A DNA stretch of 15,921 nucleotides. It comes from Geobacter sp. (GTDB lineage Bacteria; Desulfobacterota; Desulfuromonadia; Geobacterales; DSM-12255). Positions 1-7,127 of this stretch are shown here, piece by piece (position 1 is the stretch's first letter; each line of letters starts with the position of its first letter). The translations under genes were made by a program, and so were the position numbers. The DNA lies in assembly GCA_012026855.1 (NCBI GenBank), contig VEOV01000350.1, positions 1 through 15,921 of the forward strand, read 5' to 3'. The notes under the pieces were generated by a model. It was not told the DNA's origin. It did no database searches and was given only the letters and a program-made list of their open reading frames with translations.

Positions 1-1
1 C

Positions 2-424
2 CTGAAAAACAGGCCGGCGATGACCGAGCACTGGGATGGTGTGCGCAACTTCCAGGCGCGCAATTTCCTGCGGGACAGCATCAAGGCGGGTGATCTGGTG
101 CTCTTCTATCACAGCAGCATCCCGGAGCCGGCGGTGGTCGGCGTTGCCGAGGTGGTGCGTGCCGGTTATCCGGATTTTACCGCTCTTGATCCGGCCAGTG
201 AACACTTCGACCCGAAAGCATCAAAGGATAACCCGATCTGGTATATGGTGGATGTCCGCTATCAGCAGGCTCTGCCGCGGGAGGTTACCCTGGAGGGAAT
301 CAAGGGGAATCCGCTCTTGACGGCCATGCCCCTGGTTAACCGCAGCCGTCTCTCCATTCAGCCGGTTACCCCGGAGGAGTGGCGGATTATCACAACAATG
401 GGCGGTTTGCAGCAGTCTGCATAA
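2..424 (+). CDS. EVE-domain (PUA-like) protein, 5' end outside window
   Basis: This is the C-terminal 140 residues of an EVE-domain protein (thymocyte nuclear protein 1-like family, normally about 150 residues). The frame is open from base 2, reading LKNRPA before the first ATG at 20. Family members carry a matching 'L..rp...WDGVRNYQARN' stretch after an N-terminal 'YWL.KSEP' segment, so the ATG at 20 is an internal Met and the true start lies a few codons upstream of the window. The visible hallmarks are WDGVRNFQARNF, GDLVLFYHS and the late WYMVDV strand. EVE domains adopt a PUA-like fold and are thought to bind modified bases in DNA or RNA; no catalytic activity is expected. The gene ends 22 bp before murC on the same strand and is probably co-transcribed with it. 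The family call is solid; the cellular role is unknown. Confidence 0.85.
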   Translation: MKNRPAMTEHWDGVRNFQARNFLRDSIKAGDLVLFYHSSIPEPAVVGVAEVVRAGYPDFTALDPASEHFDPKASKDNPIWYMVDVRYQQALPREVTLEGIKGNPLLTAMPLVNRSRLSIQPVTPEEWRIITTMGGLQQSA

Positions 425-446
425 CCCCCGGAACAGAGGATAAACC

Positions 447-1820
447 ATGTACGGTAAAATCGAAAAAATCCACTTCGTCGGCATCGGCGGCATCGGCATG
501 AGCGGCATTGCCGAGGTGCTGCTCAATCTTGGCTACAAGGTATCCGGCTCGGATCTGCGCGGGTCAGACACCACTGAACGTCTTGTTTCACTGGGGGCAG
601 AGGTCGGCATCGGCCACAAGGCCGAAAACCTGCAGAGCGTTGATGTGGTGGTTATCTCCTCTGCGGTGCATGACGATAATCCGGAAGTTGTCGAGGCAAA
701 GCGTCTGCACGTGCCGGTGATTCCCAGGGCGGAGATGCTGGCCGAGCTGATGCGGATGAAGTACGGCATTGCCATCGCAGGCACCCACGGCAAGACAACC
801 ACCACTTCCATGGCCGCCTCCATTCTGGGCCACGCCGGCATCGACCCGACCATTGTCATCGGCGGCAAGCTGAACGCCATTGGCACCAATGCCCGGCTGG
901 GGCAGGGTAAGTTCCTGGTGGCCGAGGCGGATGAGTCTGACGGCTCCTTCCTGGTGCTCTCTCCTACCATTGCAATTGTCACCAACGTCGATGCCGACCA
1001 TCTTGACCATTACTCCGGCATTGACGAGATCAAGGCGACCTTTGTCGAGTTCATCAACAAGGTGCCGTTCTACGGCCTGGCGGTGCTCTGCCTCGACGAT
1101 CCCAATATTCGCGCCATCCTGCCGCAGGTGAAGAAACGCTACATGACCTACGGCCTCTCTTCCCAGGCGGACATCAGGGCGACCCATGTGAAGCATGACG
1201 GATTCCGGACCTCCTTTGTCGCCCATTTCAAGGGTTACCGGCTCGGTGAAGTATCCTTCAACATGCCGGGGGCGCACAATGTGCTCAACGCCATGGCCTG
1301 CATCGCCATTGCCCTGGAGCTGGATGTGCCGTTCAGCGCCATTCAGGAGGGCTTTGCCGGATTCGGCGGTGTCGGCCGCCGCTTTACCGTCAAGGGTGAA
1401 CCGAGAGGGGTCATGGTGGTCGACGACTACGGCCACCATCCGGCGGAAATCAAGGCGACCCTGGCTGCGGCCCGGCAGGGGTGGCCTGAGAGGCGGATCA
1501 TCGCCGCGTTCCAGCCCCATCGCTACAGCCGTACCCATGAACTGTTCAGCGATTTTGTCACGGCCTTCTACGATGCTGACGTGCTGATTCTGACCGACGT
1601 CTATGCCGCCGGTGAGCAGCCGATCGAAGGGGCGACAGCCGAGCGGCTGGCCAAGGAGATCCGCCGGCACGGGCAGAAAGATGTGACCCATATCGCCAAT
1701 CGGGAGGAAATCCCATCACATTTGGCAGCTATGGTGAAAGAGGGGGATATTGTCATTACCCTGGGCGCCGGCAATATCTGGCAGCAGGGTGAAGCTCTGG
1801 TCAAGCTGCTGGAGGGGTGA
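447..1820 (+). CDS. murC: UDP-N-acetylmuramate--L-alanine ligase MurC
   Basis: MurC is the cytoplasmic ATP-dependent ligase that adds L-Ala to UDP-MurNAc, the first amino acid of the peptidoglycan stem peptide. At 457 residues it is full length. The N-terminal Rossmann domain shows GIGGIGMSG (residues 12-20) for UDP-substrate binding. The central domain has the Mur-ligase P-loop GTHGKTTTT (112-120). The C-terminal domain has DDYGHHPAEI (326-335), diagnostic of MurC/Mpl, and NVDADHLDHY lies in the middle domain. Mpl is excluded by the tight murC-murB-ddl order and the typical MurC length. An AGAGGA ribosome binding site at 435-440 lies 6 nt before the ATG. The stop codon overlaps the murB start, suggesting translational coupling. 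Confidence 0.98.
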   Translation: MYGKIEKIHFVGIGGIGMSGIAEVLLNLGYKVSGSDLRGSDTTERLVSLGAEVGIGHKAENLQSVDVVVISSAVHDDNPEVVEAKRLHVPVIPRAEMLAELMRMKYGIAIAGTHGKTTTTSMAASILGHAGIDPTIVIGGKLNAIGTNARLGQGKFLVAEADESDGSFLVLSPTIAIVTNVDADHLDHYSGIDEIKATFVEFINKVPFYGLAVLCLDDPNIRAILPQVKKRYMTYGLSSQADIRATHVKHDGFRTSFVAHFKGYRLGEVSFNMPGAHNVLNAMACIAIALELDVPFSAIQEGFAGFGGVGRRFTVKGEPRGVMVVDDYGHHPAEIKATLAAARQGWPERRIIAAFQPHRYSRTHELFSDFVTAFYDADVLILTDVYAAGEQPIEGATAERLAKEIRRHGQKDVTHIANREEIPSHLAAMVKEGDIVITLGAGNIWQQGEALVKLLEG

Positions 1821-2713
1821 AGTTGAACTCTTCCCGGTTAAATATCCGCGGAACTATTCTGCGCAACGAGCCGATGAGCCGTCACACCTCGCTCAAGGTG
1901 GGGGGCGTGGCGGATATCTTTGCCATTCCGGAGGATGCTGCAGATCTGCAAGCTCTGGTGAGCCAACTCTCTGCTGCAGGGGTCCCCTGGTTGACGGTGG
2001 GCCGGGGTTACAACCTATTGGTTAAGGATGGCGGCATCAGGGGGGCAGTAGTCTCACTGGAGCGGTTTAACGGCATTGACCGTCAGGGTGAGCACTGTAT
2101 CCGCGTTGAGGCCGGTGTGGAAAACCTGGTGGTTGTCCGCTTCGCCCAACAGCTTGGCCTGGGCGGGATCGGCTTTATCTCCGGCATTCCCGGCACTATC
2201 GGCGGAGCTGTCAGAATGAATGCCGGTGCCTATGGCGAGGGGATTCTGGAGCGGGCCGAGTGCCTGACCATCCTGCGTAATGGGGAGATCAGGGAGTTCT
2301 GCATCGATCAACTGGACTATGGCTACCGGCGGCTTTCCCTTGAGAGCGGAGATATCCTGCTGGCAGTGCTGCTCCGTCTTGAGCCCCGTGATCCGGAGTC
2401 GACCGAGGAGGAGATCCGGAAGGATCTGGCGCTGCGCCGCGACAAGCATAATGTCGGCTTTCCCAGCGCCGGCTCGTTTTTCAAAAATCCACCGGGGCAG
2501 GCTGCGTGGCGGTTGATAGACGGGGCCGGTCTGCGCGGCCTGCAGGTTGGGGGGGCGCAGGTGTCGGAGCTGCACAGCAATTTCCTCATCAACAGGGGAG
2601 GAGCGACTGCTGCAGATTTTCTGGCGCTTGCCGGGAAGGTTAAGAGCTCTGTTTTTGCCTCGTCGGGCATAATGCTTGAGGAGGAGGTCCGAATTGTGGG
2701 GGAGGCTGACTGA
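1817..2713 (+). CDS. murB: UDP-N-acetylenolpyruvoylglucosamine reductase MurB (type II)
   Basis: MurB is the FAD enzyme that reduces UDP-GlcNAc-enolpyruvate to UDP-MurNAc with NADPH. It supplies the substrate of MurC. The start is GTG, overlapping the murC stop as GTGA. This start keeps the usual type II N-terminus (nucleotide-binding HTSLKVGGVAD). The FAD-binding loop reads GRGYNLLV rather than the more common G.GSNLLV. FISGIPGTIGGAVRMNAGAYG follows. The catalytic segment is GSFFKNP, with proton-donor Ser at residue 220. The C-terminal LEEEVRIVG carries the conserved catalytic-site Glu (about 290). At 298 residues it has the short, type II length without the extra domain of the E. coli enzyme. 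Its stop codon directly abuts the ddl start. Confidence 0.97.
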   Translation: MKLNSSRLNIRGTILRNEPMSRHTSLKVGGVADIFAIPEDAADLQALVSQLSAAGVPWLTVGRGYNLLVKDGGIRGAVVSLERFNGIDRQGEHCIRVEAGVENLVVVRFAQQLGLGGIGFISGIPGTIGGAVRMNAGAYGEGILERAECLTILRNGEIREFCIDQLDYGYRRLSLESGDILLAVLLRLEPRDPESTEEEIRKDLALRRDKHNVGFPSAGSFFKNPPGQAAWRLIDGAGLRGLQVGGAQVSELHSNFLINRGGATAADFLALAGKVKSSVFASSGIMLEEEVRIVGEAD

Positions 2714-3637
2714 ATGGGGAAAAATATCAAGAATATGAGAGTCGGCGTTCTGATGGGTGGGCTTTCGGCCGAGCGCGAGGTCTCTCTCAAGAGTGGTGCC
2801 GGTGTGCTTAAGGCGCTGGTCGATGCAGGTTATGATGCAGTCGGCATCGATGTCGGTCGTGATCTCGCTGCCAGGCTTGTTGCCGAGCAGGTAGAGGCTG
2901 CCTTCATCTGTCTTCACGGCAGATACGGTGAAGACGGCTCGGTCCAGGGTCTGCTGGAGCTGATGGGGATTCCTTATACCGGTTCAGGGGTGCTGGCAAG
3001 CGCCCTGGCGATGGACAAGATCTTTGCCAAGAAGATCTTTGCTGCCAGCGGTCTCACCATAACCCCCTATGTTGTTCTCCGCCAGGGGGACAAGGTCACT
3101 GCCGATGCTCTCCCCTTTCCCCTTCCTGTGGTGGTAAAGCCGTCGCGGGAGGGTTCATCCGTTGGGGTGAGTATCGTCAAGAGTGCCAAGGATCTGCAGC
3201 AGGCCATTGACGAAGCATTCAGTTATGACCGGGAGATCCTGTTGGAGCAGTATGTGAAAGGCCGTGAAATTCAGGTAGGCATTCTTGACGGCAAGGGGAT
3301 CGGTGCCATAGAGATTGTGCCGAAGAACGAGTTCTATGATTTTGAAGCAAAGTACACCGATGGCATGGCGACCCACATCCTGCCGGCGCCGATGCCTGCC
3401 GAGCAGTATGCCAGCCTGCTTAAGGCTGGTGAAAAGGCCCATGCATGCCTCGGATGCAGCGGCTACAGCCGGGTTGACTTCATTGTGACGCCTGACTTTA
3501 ACCAGTACATTCTGGAGGTAAATACCCTGCCGGGGATGACGGCGCTGAGTCTGCTGCCGGAGATTGCCCAGGGGGCAGGAATCAGTTTTACCGAACTGGT
3601 CGAGAGGATAATTTTCTCGGCGGCCCTGAAGATATGA
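2714..3637 (+). CDS. ddl: D-alanine--D-alanine ligase (DdlB type)
   Basis: This is an ATP-grasp ligase joining two D-Ala residues for addition to the peptidoglycan precursor by MurF. At 307 residues it matches DdlB. Visible motifs are GGLSAEREVSL (15-25, with Glu20 matching the first D-Ala site), CLHGRYGEDG, the ATP-binding KPSREGSSVG (142-151), and metal ligands Asp255, Glu268 and Asn270 in RVDF and LEVNTLPGM. The omega-loop EAKY motif has Tyr at residue 214, as in true D-Ala-D-Ala ligases; a Phe here would suggest D-lactate specificity. The ATG directly follows the murB TGA, and GGAGG at 2701-2705 serves as ribosome binding site. A second in-frame Met at residue 8 lacks such a site, so the upstream start is preferred. 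Confidence 0.97.
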   Translation: MGKNIKNMRVGVLMGGLSAEREVSLKSGAGVLKALVDAGYDAVGIDVGRDLAARLVAEQVEAAFICLHGRYGEDGSVQGLLELMGIPYTGSGVLASALAMDKIFAKKIFAASGLTITPYVVLRQGDKVTADALPFPLPVVVKPSREGSSVGVSIVKSAKDLQQAIDEAFSYDREILLEQYVKGREIQVGILDGKGIGAIEIVPKNEFYDFEAKYTDGMATHILPAPMPAEQYASLLKAGEKAHACLGCSGYSRVDFIVTPDFNQYILEVNTLPGMTALSLLPEIAQGAGISFTELVERIIFSAALKI

Positions 3638-3753
3638 AAAATCAATTTTGCAACAGATTCCTCTATAAACCATGGCTAATTTATGATATGTTTTCTCGCT
3701 AAAATGATCTATGCAATGCCTGAATTTCAGGGCGAAGCGCTCATTAGGAAACC
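3638..3753 (+). other. AT-rich spacer between ddl and ftsQ
   Basis: This 116-bp gap is by far the longest interruption in an otherwise tightly packed mur-fts run, and it is markedly more AT-rich than the genes around it. It contains several TATAAA-, TATGAT- and TAAAAT-like hexamers (about 3662-3705), but none has a convincing -35 partner at 16-18 bp. It also has a short dyad CCTGAATTTCAGG (3719-3731) without a T tract. It may hold an internal promoter for ftsQAZ, but I cannot point to one with confidence. Confidence 0.4.
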
Positions 3754-4575
3754 ATGCGCGAACTTAACCTGAACAATCAGAAGCCAGCTACCAGAAACCG
3801 CTTCAAGAAACAGCGGAAAAAGATAGACCTGCGTGGATTTGCCAAAAAAATTGTGCGGGTCTTTGCGGCCGTTGTGGTAATATCACTCGTCGTATTAGTC
3901 AGCTACGAAATCTACGGTTTTGTCGGCAGAACAACATTCCTGAAGCTTGAAAGGGTTGATGTTACAGGCATCAAGAAGCTGAGCCGCGAAGATATCCTGG
4001 CTGGGGCTTCGGTAAAGCTTGGAGATGATCTCCTCTCCATGAAACTCTCCCGCATGGGGGAACAGCTTGTGAAGAACCCCTGGATTGCTTCGGTTAGGGT
4101 CCGGCGGACTTTTCCCAATGCGCTGGCAATAGATGTAACCGAGCGTCAGCCGGTTGCCATAGTCAGCATGGGCTATCTCTACTACCTTGATACGCGTGGC
4201 GATATCTTCAAACCTCTGCAGGAGGGTGACAGGCTCGACTTTCCCGTGGTAACCGGTCTGTCAGAGGATGACCTGCTCAAGGACCCGGCCGGGTCAAAGG
4301 AAACGCTGAAAGGGGTTCTTTCCCATCTGGACCTGATCAAAGGGGGCAAGGGGGGGATGGCGTTTGCCGGTGTTTCCGAGCTTCATTATGACAAGGGGTT
4401 CGGCTACACAATTTTTACCATGGATAAGGGGCTGCCGATCAGGCTTGGTTCAACTGCCTTTTCGGAAAAGCTCGACAGATTAGCCAGGATATACGGCGAT
4501 CTTCAACCGCAGTTGCCGACACTTGAGTACATAGATCTGGATCACATCGACAGAATCGTCGTAAAAAAAGTCTGA
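3754..4575 (+). CDS. ftsQ: Cell division protein FtsQ
   Basis: FtsQ is a bitopic inner-membrane divisome protein that links early Z-ring proteins to FtsB/FtsL and the septal peptidoglycan synthase. The protein shows the expected plan. A strongly basic cytoplasmic tail (residues 1-32, with RFKKQRKK) is followed by a single membrane helix (about 33-57). A POTRA domain begins at LERVDVTGIKKLS (about 64) and ends at VTERQPVA (128-135). The periplasmic beta domain follows, to residue 273. SREDI, NPWIASVRVRRTFPNALAIDV and the end of the domain are classic FtsQ/DivIB patterns. AGGAA lies just upstream of the ATG. Position between ddl and ftsA supports the call. The sequence of this family is poorly conserved, but architecture and context agree. 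Confidence 0.95.
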   Translation: MRELNLNNQKPATRNRFKKQRKKIDLRGFAKKIVRVFAAVVVISLVVLVSYEIYGFVGRTTFLKLERVDVTGIKKLSREDILAGASVKLGDDLLSMKLSRMGEQLVKNPWIASVRVRRTFPNALAIDVTERQPVAIVSMGYLYYLDTRGDIFKPLQEGDRLDFPVVTGLSEDDLLKDPAGSKETLKGVLSHLDLIKGGKGGMAFAGVSELHYDKGFGYTIFTMDKGLPIRLGSTAFSEKLDRLARIYGDLQPQLPTLEYIDLDHIDRIVVKKV

Positions 4576-4621
4576 ACTACGGCAACCGGGGAACTGCCAA
4601 AATGAATGAGCGGGGGTATTA

Positions 4622-5860
4622 ATGTCTGGCAGAAGAGACAACCTGATAGTTGGTCTTGATATTGGCACTACAAAAATATGTGCAATTGTAGGGGCTCTCA
4701 CTGAAGACGGTATTGATATAGTCGGGATCGGCTCCAGCCCTTCACGCGGTTTGCGGAAGGGCGTTGTCATTAATATTGACAGCACTGTCCAGTCTATCCG
4801 CAAAGCTATTGAAGAAGCAGAGTTGATGGCCGGGTGTGAGATCAAGAGCGTTTTTGCCGGCATTGCCGGCGGTCATATCAAGGGGATCAACTCCCAGGGT
4901 GTGATTGCCATCAAAAACCGTGAAGTCTCCAGCGAGGATGTCAAGCGGGTTATCGAGGCAGCCAAGGCAATCGCCATCCCGATGGACCGGGAGGTCATTC
5001 ATATCCTCCCCCAGGAGTTCATCATTGATGATCAGGACGGCATTCGCGAACCGCTCGGCATGAGCGGTGTCCGGCTCGAAGCAAAGGTGCATATCGTTAC
5101 CGGTGCCGCAGCCAGCGCCCAGAATATTGTCAAGTCGTGCAACCGTGGCGGGCTTGATGTGGCCGACATCGTGCTGGAACAGCTTGCTTCGTCAGAGGCC
5201 GTTCTGTCTCCTGAAGAAAAAGAACTCGGCGTGGCTCTCGTCGATATAGGCGGCGGCACTACTGACATCGCCATCTTTGTTGACGGCGCCATCAAGCATA
5301 CTTCGGTCCTTTCCCTTGGCGGCCATCAGATAACCAACGATATCGCCGTCGGCCTGAGAACCCCCATGGCTGAGGCTGAAAAGATCAAACACAAATACGG
5401 CTGCTGTCTCTCTTCCATAGTGGGCAAGGATGAGACGATAGAAGTCCCCAGTGTTGGCGGCCGTAAGCCCCGCATCCTCTCGAGACAGCTGCTGGCCGAG
5501 ATTCTGGAGCCGAGGGTGGAGGAGATCTTTACCCTGGTGAACAGGGAGATCGTCAAGTCAGGGTTTGAAGATGTCATCGCTTCCGGCGTGGTCATTACCG
5601 GTGGCAGCACCATCCTTGAAGGGATGGTGGAGCTTGCCGAGCAGATCTTCAACCTCCCGGTCCGCCGCGGTGTGCCGCAGAATATCGGTGGGCTGGTTGA
5701 TGTGGTGAACTCGCCTGTCTACGCTACCGGCGTTGGCCTGGTAATCTACGGCAGCAGGCATATGGAAAGTGTGACCCATTTCCCGTCAACCCAGAGTGAT
5801 GACAATCTGTTCAGGAAGGTCAGTAGAAGAATGAAAGAGTGGTTCGGCGAATTTTTCTAA
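4622..5860 (+). CDS. ftsA: Cell division protein FtsA
   Basis: FtsA is an actin-like ATPase that tethers FtsZ filaments to the membrane and recruits later divisome proteins. At 412 residues it is full length. Phosphate-1 motif GLDIGTTKICAIVG is near the N-terminus (residues 11-24). The SHS2/1C subdomain follows. Phosphate-2 DIGGGTTD is at 208-215, and the adenosine motif VITGGST is at 324-329 and beyond. The last residues (RKVSRRMKEWFGEFF) form an amphipathic basic/aromatic helix typical of the FtsA membrane-targeting sequence. A GGGGG ribosome binding site lies about 5-6 nt upstream. It is 46 bp after ftsQ and 36 bp before ftsZ, in the usual order. Confidence 0.98.
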   Translation: MSGRRDNLIVGLDIGTTKICAIVGALTEDGIDIVGIGSSPSRGLRKGVVINIDSTVQSIRKAIEEAELMAGCEIKSVFAGIAGGHIKGINSQGVIAIKNREVSSEDVKRVIEAAKAIAIPMDREVIHILPQEFIIDDQDGIREPLGMSGVRLEAKVHIVTGAAASAQNIVKSCNRGGLDVADIVLEQLASSEAVLSPEEKELGVALVDIGGGTTDIAIFVDGAIKHTSVLSLGGHQITNDIAVGLRTPMAEAEKIKHKYGCCLSSIVGKDETIEVPSVGGRKPRILSRQLLAEILEPRVEEIFTLVNREIVKSGFEDVIASGVVITGGSTILEGMVELAEQIFNLPVRRGVPQNIGGLVDVVNSPVYATGVGLVIYGSRHMESVTHFPSTQSDDNLFRKVSRRMKEWFGEFF

Positions 5861-5896
5861 TCGATTTATATAAAATAACGGATAAGGGGGTGCGGG

Positions 5897-7057
5897 ATGC
5901 AGTTTGAATTTGACCAGAGTTTTGAGCCGGCTGCTAAGATCAAGGTGGTTGGGGTTGGCGGCGGCGGGAGCAATGCTGTCAATACGATGATTGACAAGCA
6001 TGTTCATCATGTCGAGTTCATTGTTGCCAACACGGATGCCCAGGCTCTGCGTACCTCCCAAGCTCCAACCAAGATCCAGCTCGGCTCCCAGCTGACCAAG
6101 GGGCTTGGCGCCGGAGCTGATCCCTCTGTCGGGCGGGATGCGGCTGCTGAGGATCGCGAAAAACTGGCTGAAATCCTTCAGGGTTCGGACATGGTTTTTG
6201 TCGCTGCCGGCATGGGTGGTGGTACCGGCACCGGAGCTGCGCCGGTTATTGCCGATGTTGCCAAGGAGATCGGCGCTCTGACAGTAGGTGTTGTGACCAA
6301 ACCTTTTACCCGCGAAGGGAAGCGCCGCAAGGAGCAGGCCGAGTACGGCATTCGTGAACTCAAGAAACATGTCGACTCTTTGATTGTCATTCCTAACGAC
6401 AGGCTCATCGGGCTGGCCGGCAAAAATACTTCAATTCTTGATGCTTTTAAACCTTCTGATGATGTCCTGCGTCAGGCAGTGCAGGGAATTTCCGACCTGA
6501 TTACGACTACCGGCCTGATCAATGTCGACTTTGCCGATGTCAAGTCGATCATGAGTGTGCGCGGCATGGCAATGATGGGGATCGGCGTTTCCAGTGGCGA
6601 CAATCGCGCTGCTGAGGCTGCTACAGCAGCCATCTCCAGTCCGCTTCTCGAAGATATCGACATTTCCGGCGCTAAAGGTGTGCTGGTAAATATCTGCGGA
6701 TCGTCCAGCATGACCATGGACGAGTACGAAGTTGTCAGCCGGATCATTCATGAGAAGGTTCATGAAGATGCCAATATTATCATCGGTCTGCTTGTGGATG
6801 AAGAGTTGGGAGATCTCCTTAAAGTTACTGCCATTGCCACCGGTTTTGGTGACCGCTTCGATGCGGAAAGTGTCAAGGTAACGAAGAACCTGACCAGCAT
6901 CAAGGAGGTTGTGCGCGTCGATTTTGAAAAACCCGCCTACATCCGCCGTCAGGAGCAGGATCAGCGCCGGTCGCCGGCAACCAGACAGCAGAGCTTCCTC
7001 ACGGAAGATGATGACCAGTACGACATCCCAACCTTTTTGCGCAAGTCAGTAGACTGA
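5897..7057 (+). CDS. ftsZ: Cell division protein FtsZ
   Basis: FtsZ is a tubulin-like GTPase that polymerises into the Z-ring at mid-cell. The 386-residue product has VGVGGGGSNAVN near the start, the tubulin signature GMGGGTGTG at 105-113, and the T7 synergy loop NVDFAD at 209-214 that completes GTP hydrolysis in the neighbouring subunit. A short variable linker follows about residue 320. The conserved C-terminal peptide YDIPTFLRK (375-383) docks on FtsA and other partners. All expected residues are present. AAGGGGG at 5884-5890 serves as ribosome binding site, 6 nt before the ATG. A hairpin terminator follows, so ftsZ appears to be the last gene of the division operon. Confidence 0.99.
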   Translation: MQFEFDQSFEPAAKIKVVGVGGGGSNAVNTMIDKHVHHVEFIVANTDAQALRTSQAPTKIQLGSQLTKGLGAGADPSVGRDAAAEDREKLAEILQGSDMVFVAAGMGGGTGTGAAPVIADVAKEIGALTVGVVTKPFTREGKRRKEQAEYGIRELKKHVDSLIVIPNDRLIGLAGKNTSILDAFKPSDDVLRQAVQGISDLITTTGLINVDFADVKSIMSVRGMAMMGIGVSSGDNRAAEAATAAISSPLLEDIDISGAKGVLVNICGSSSMTMDEYEVVSRIIHEKVHEDANIIIGLLVDEELGDLLKVTAIATGFGDRFDAESVKVTKNLTSIKEVVRVDFEKPAYIRRQEQDQRRSPATRQQSFLTEDDDQYDIPTFLRKSVD

Positions 7058-7071
7058 TGTTCCCTTCTAAA

Positions 7072-7108
7072 CCGGCTCCCTGTCTCTTTCAGGGGGCCGG
7101 CTTCATTT
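7072..7108 (+). terminator. Hairpin terminator after ftsZ
   Basis: Arms CCGGCTCCCTG (7072-7082) and CAGGGGGCCGG (7090-7100) form an 11-bp stem with one G-U pair and a 7-nt loop. The tail CTTCATTT is only moderately U-rich, so termination may be partial. It starts 15 bp after the ftsZ stop and ends about 20 bp before the radical SAM start, so any read-through transcript carries it as a leader hairpin. Confidence 0.7.
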
Positions 7109-7127
7109 CAGCAGACCCCCTCAGCAC

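Noticed and set aside
588..1691. Long antisense open frame (367 codons) across murC
   Set aside because: It lies entirely opposite a canonical MurC with all motifs intact, has no recognisable domain, and reflects third-position GC bias.
2054..2917. Antisense open frame (287 codons) across murB and ddl
   Set aside because: It overlaps two well-supported genes, has no recognisable domain and no sensible ribosome binding site.
3719..3731. Short dyad CCTGAATTTCAGG in the ddl-ftsQ gap as a terminator or operator
   Set aside because: The stem would be only 4-5 bp with no T tract, and no nearby promoter supports an operator role.
5786..6370. Antisense open frame (194 codons) across the ftsA end and ftsZ start
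   Set aside because: Shadow of ftsZ; low-complexity translation with no family resemblance.
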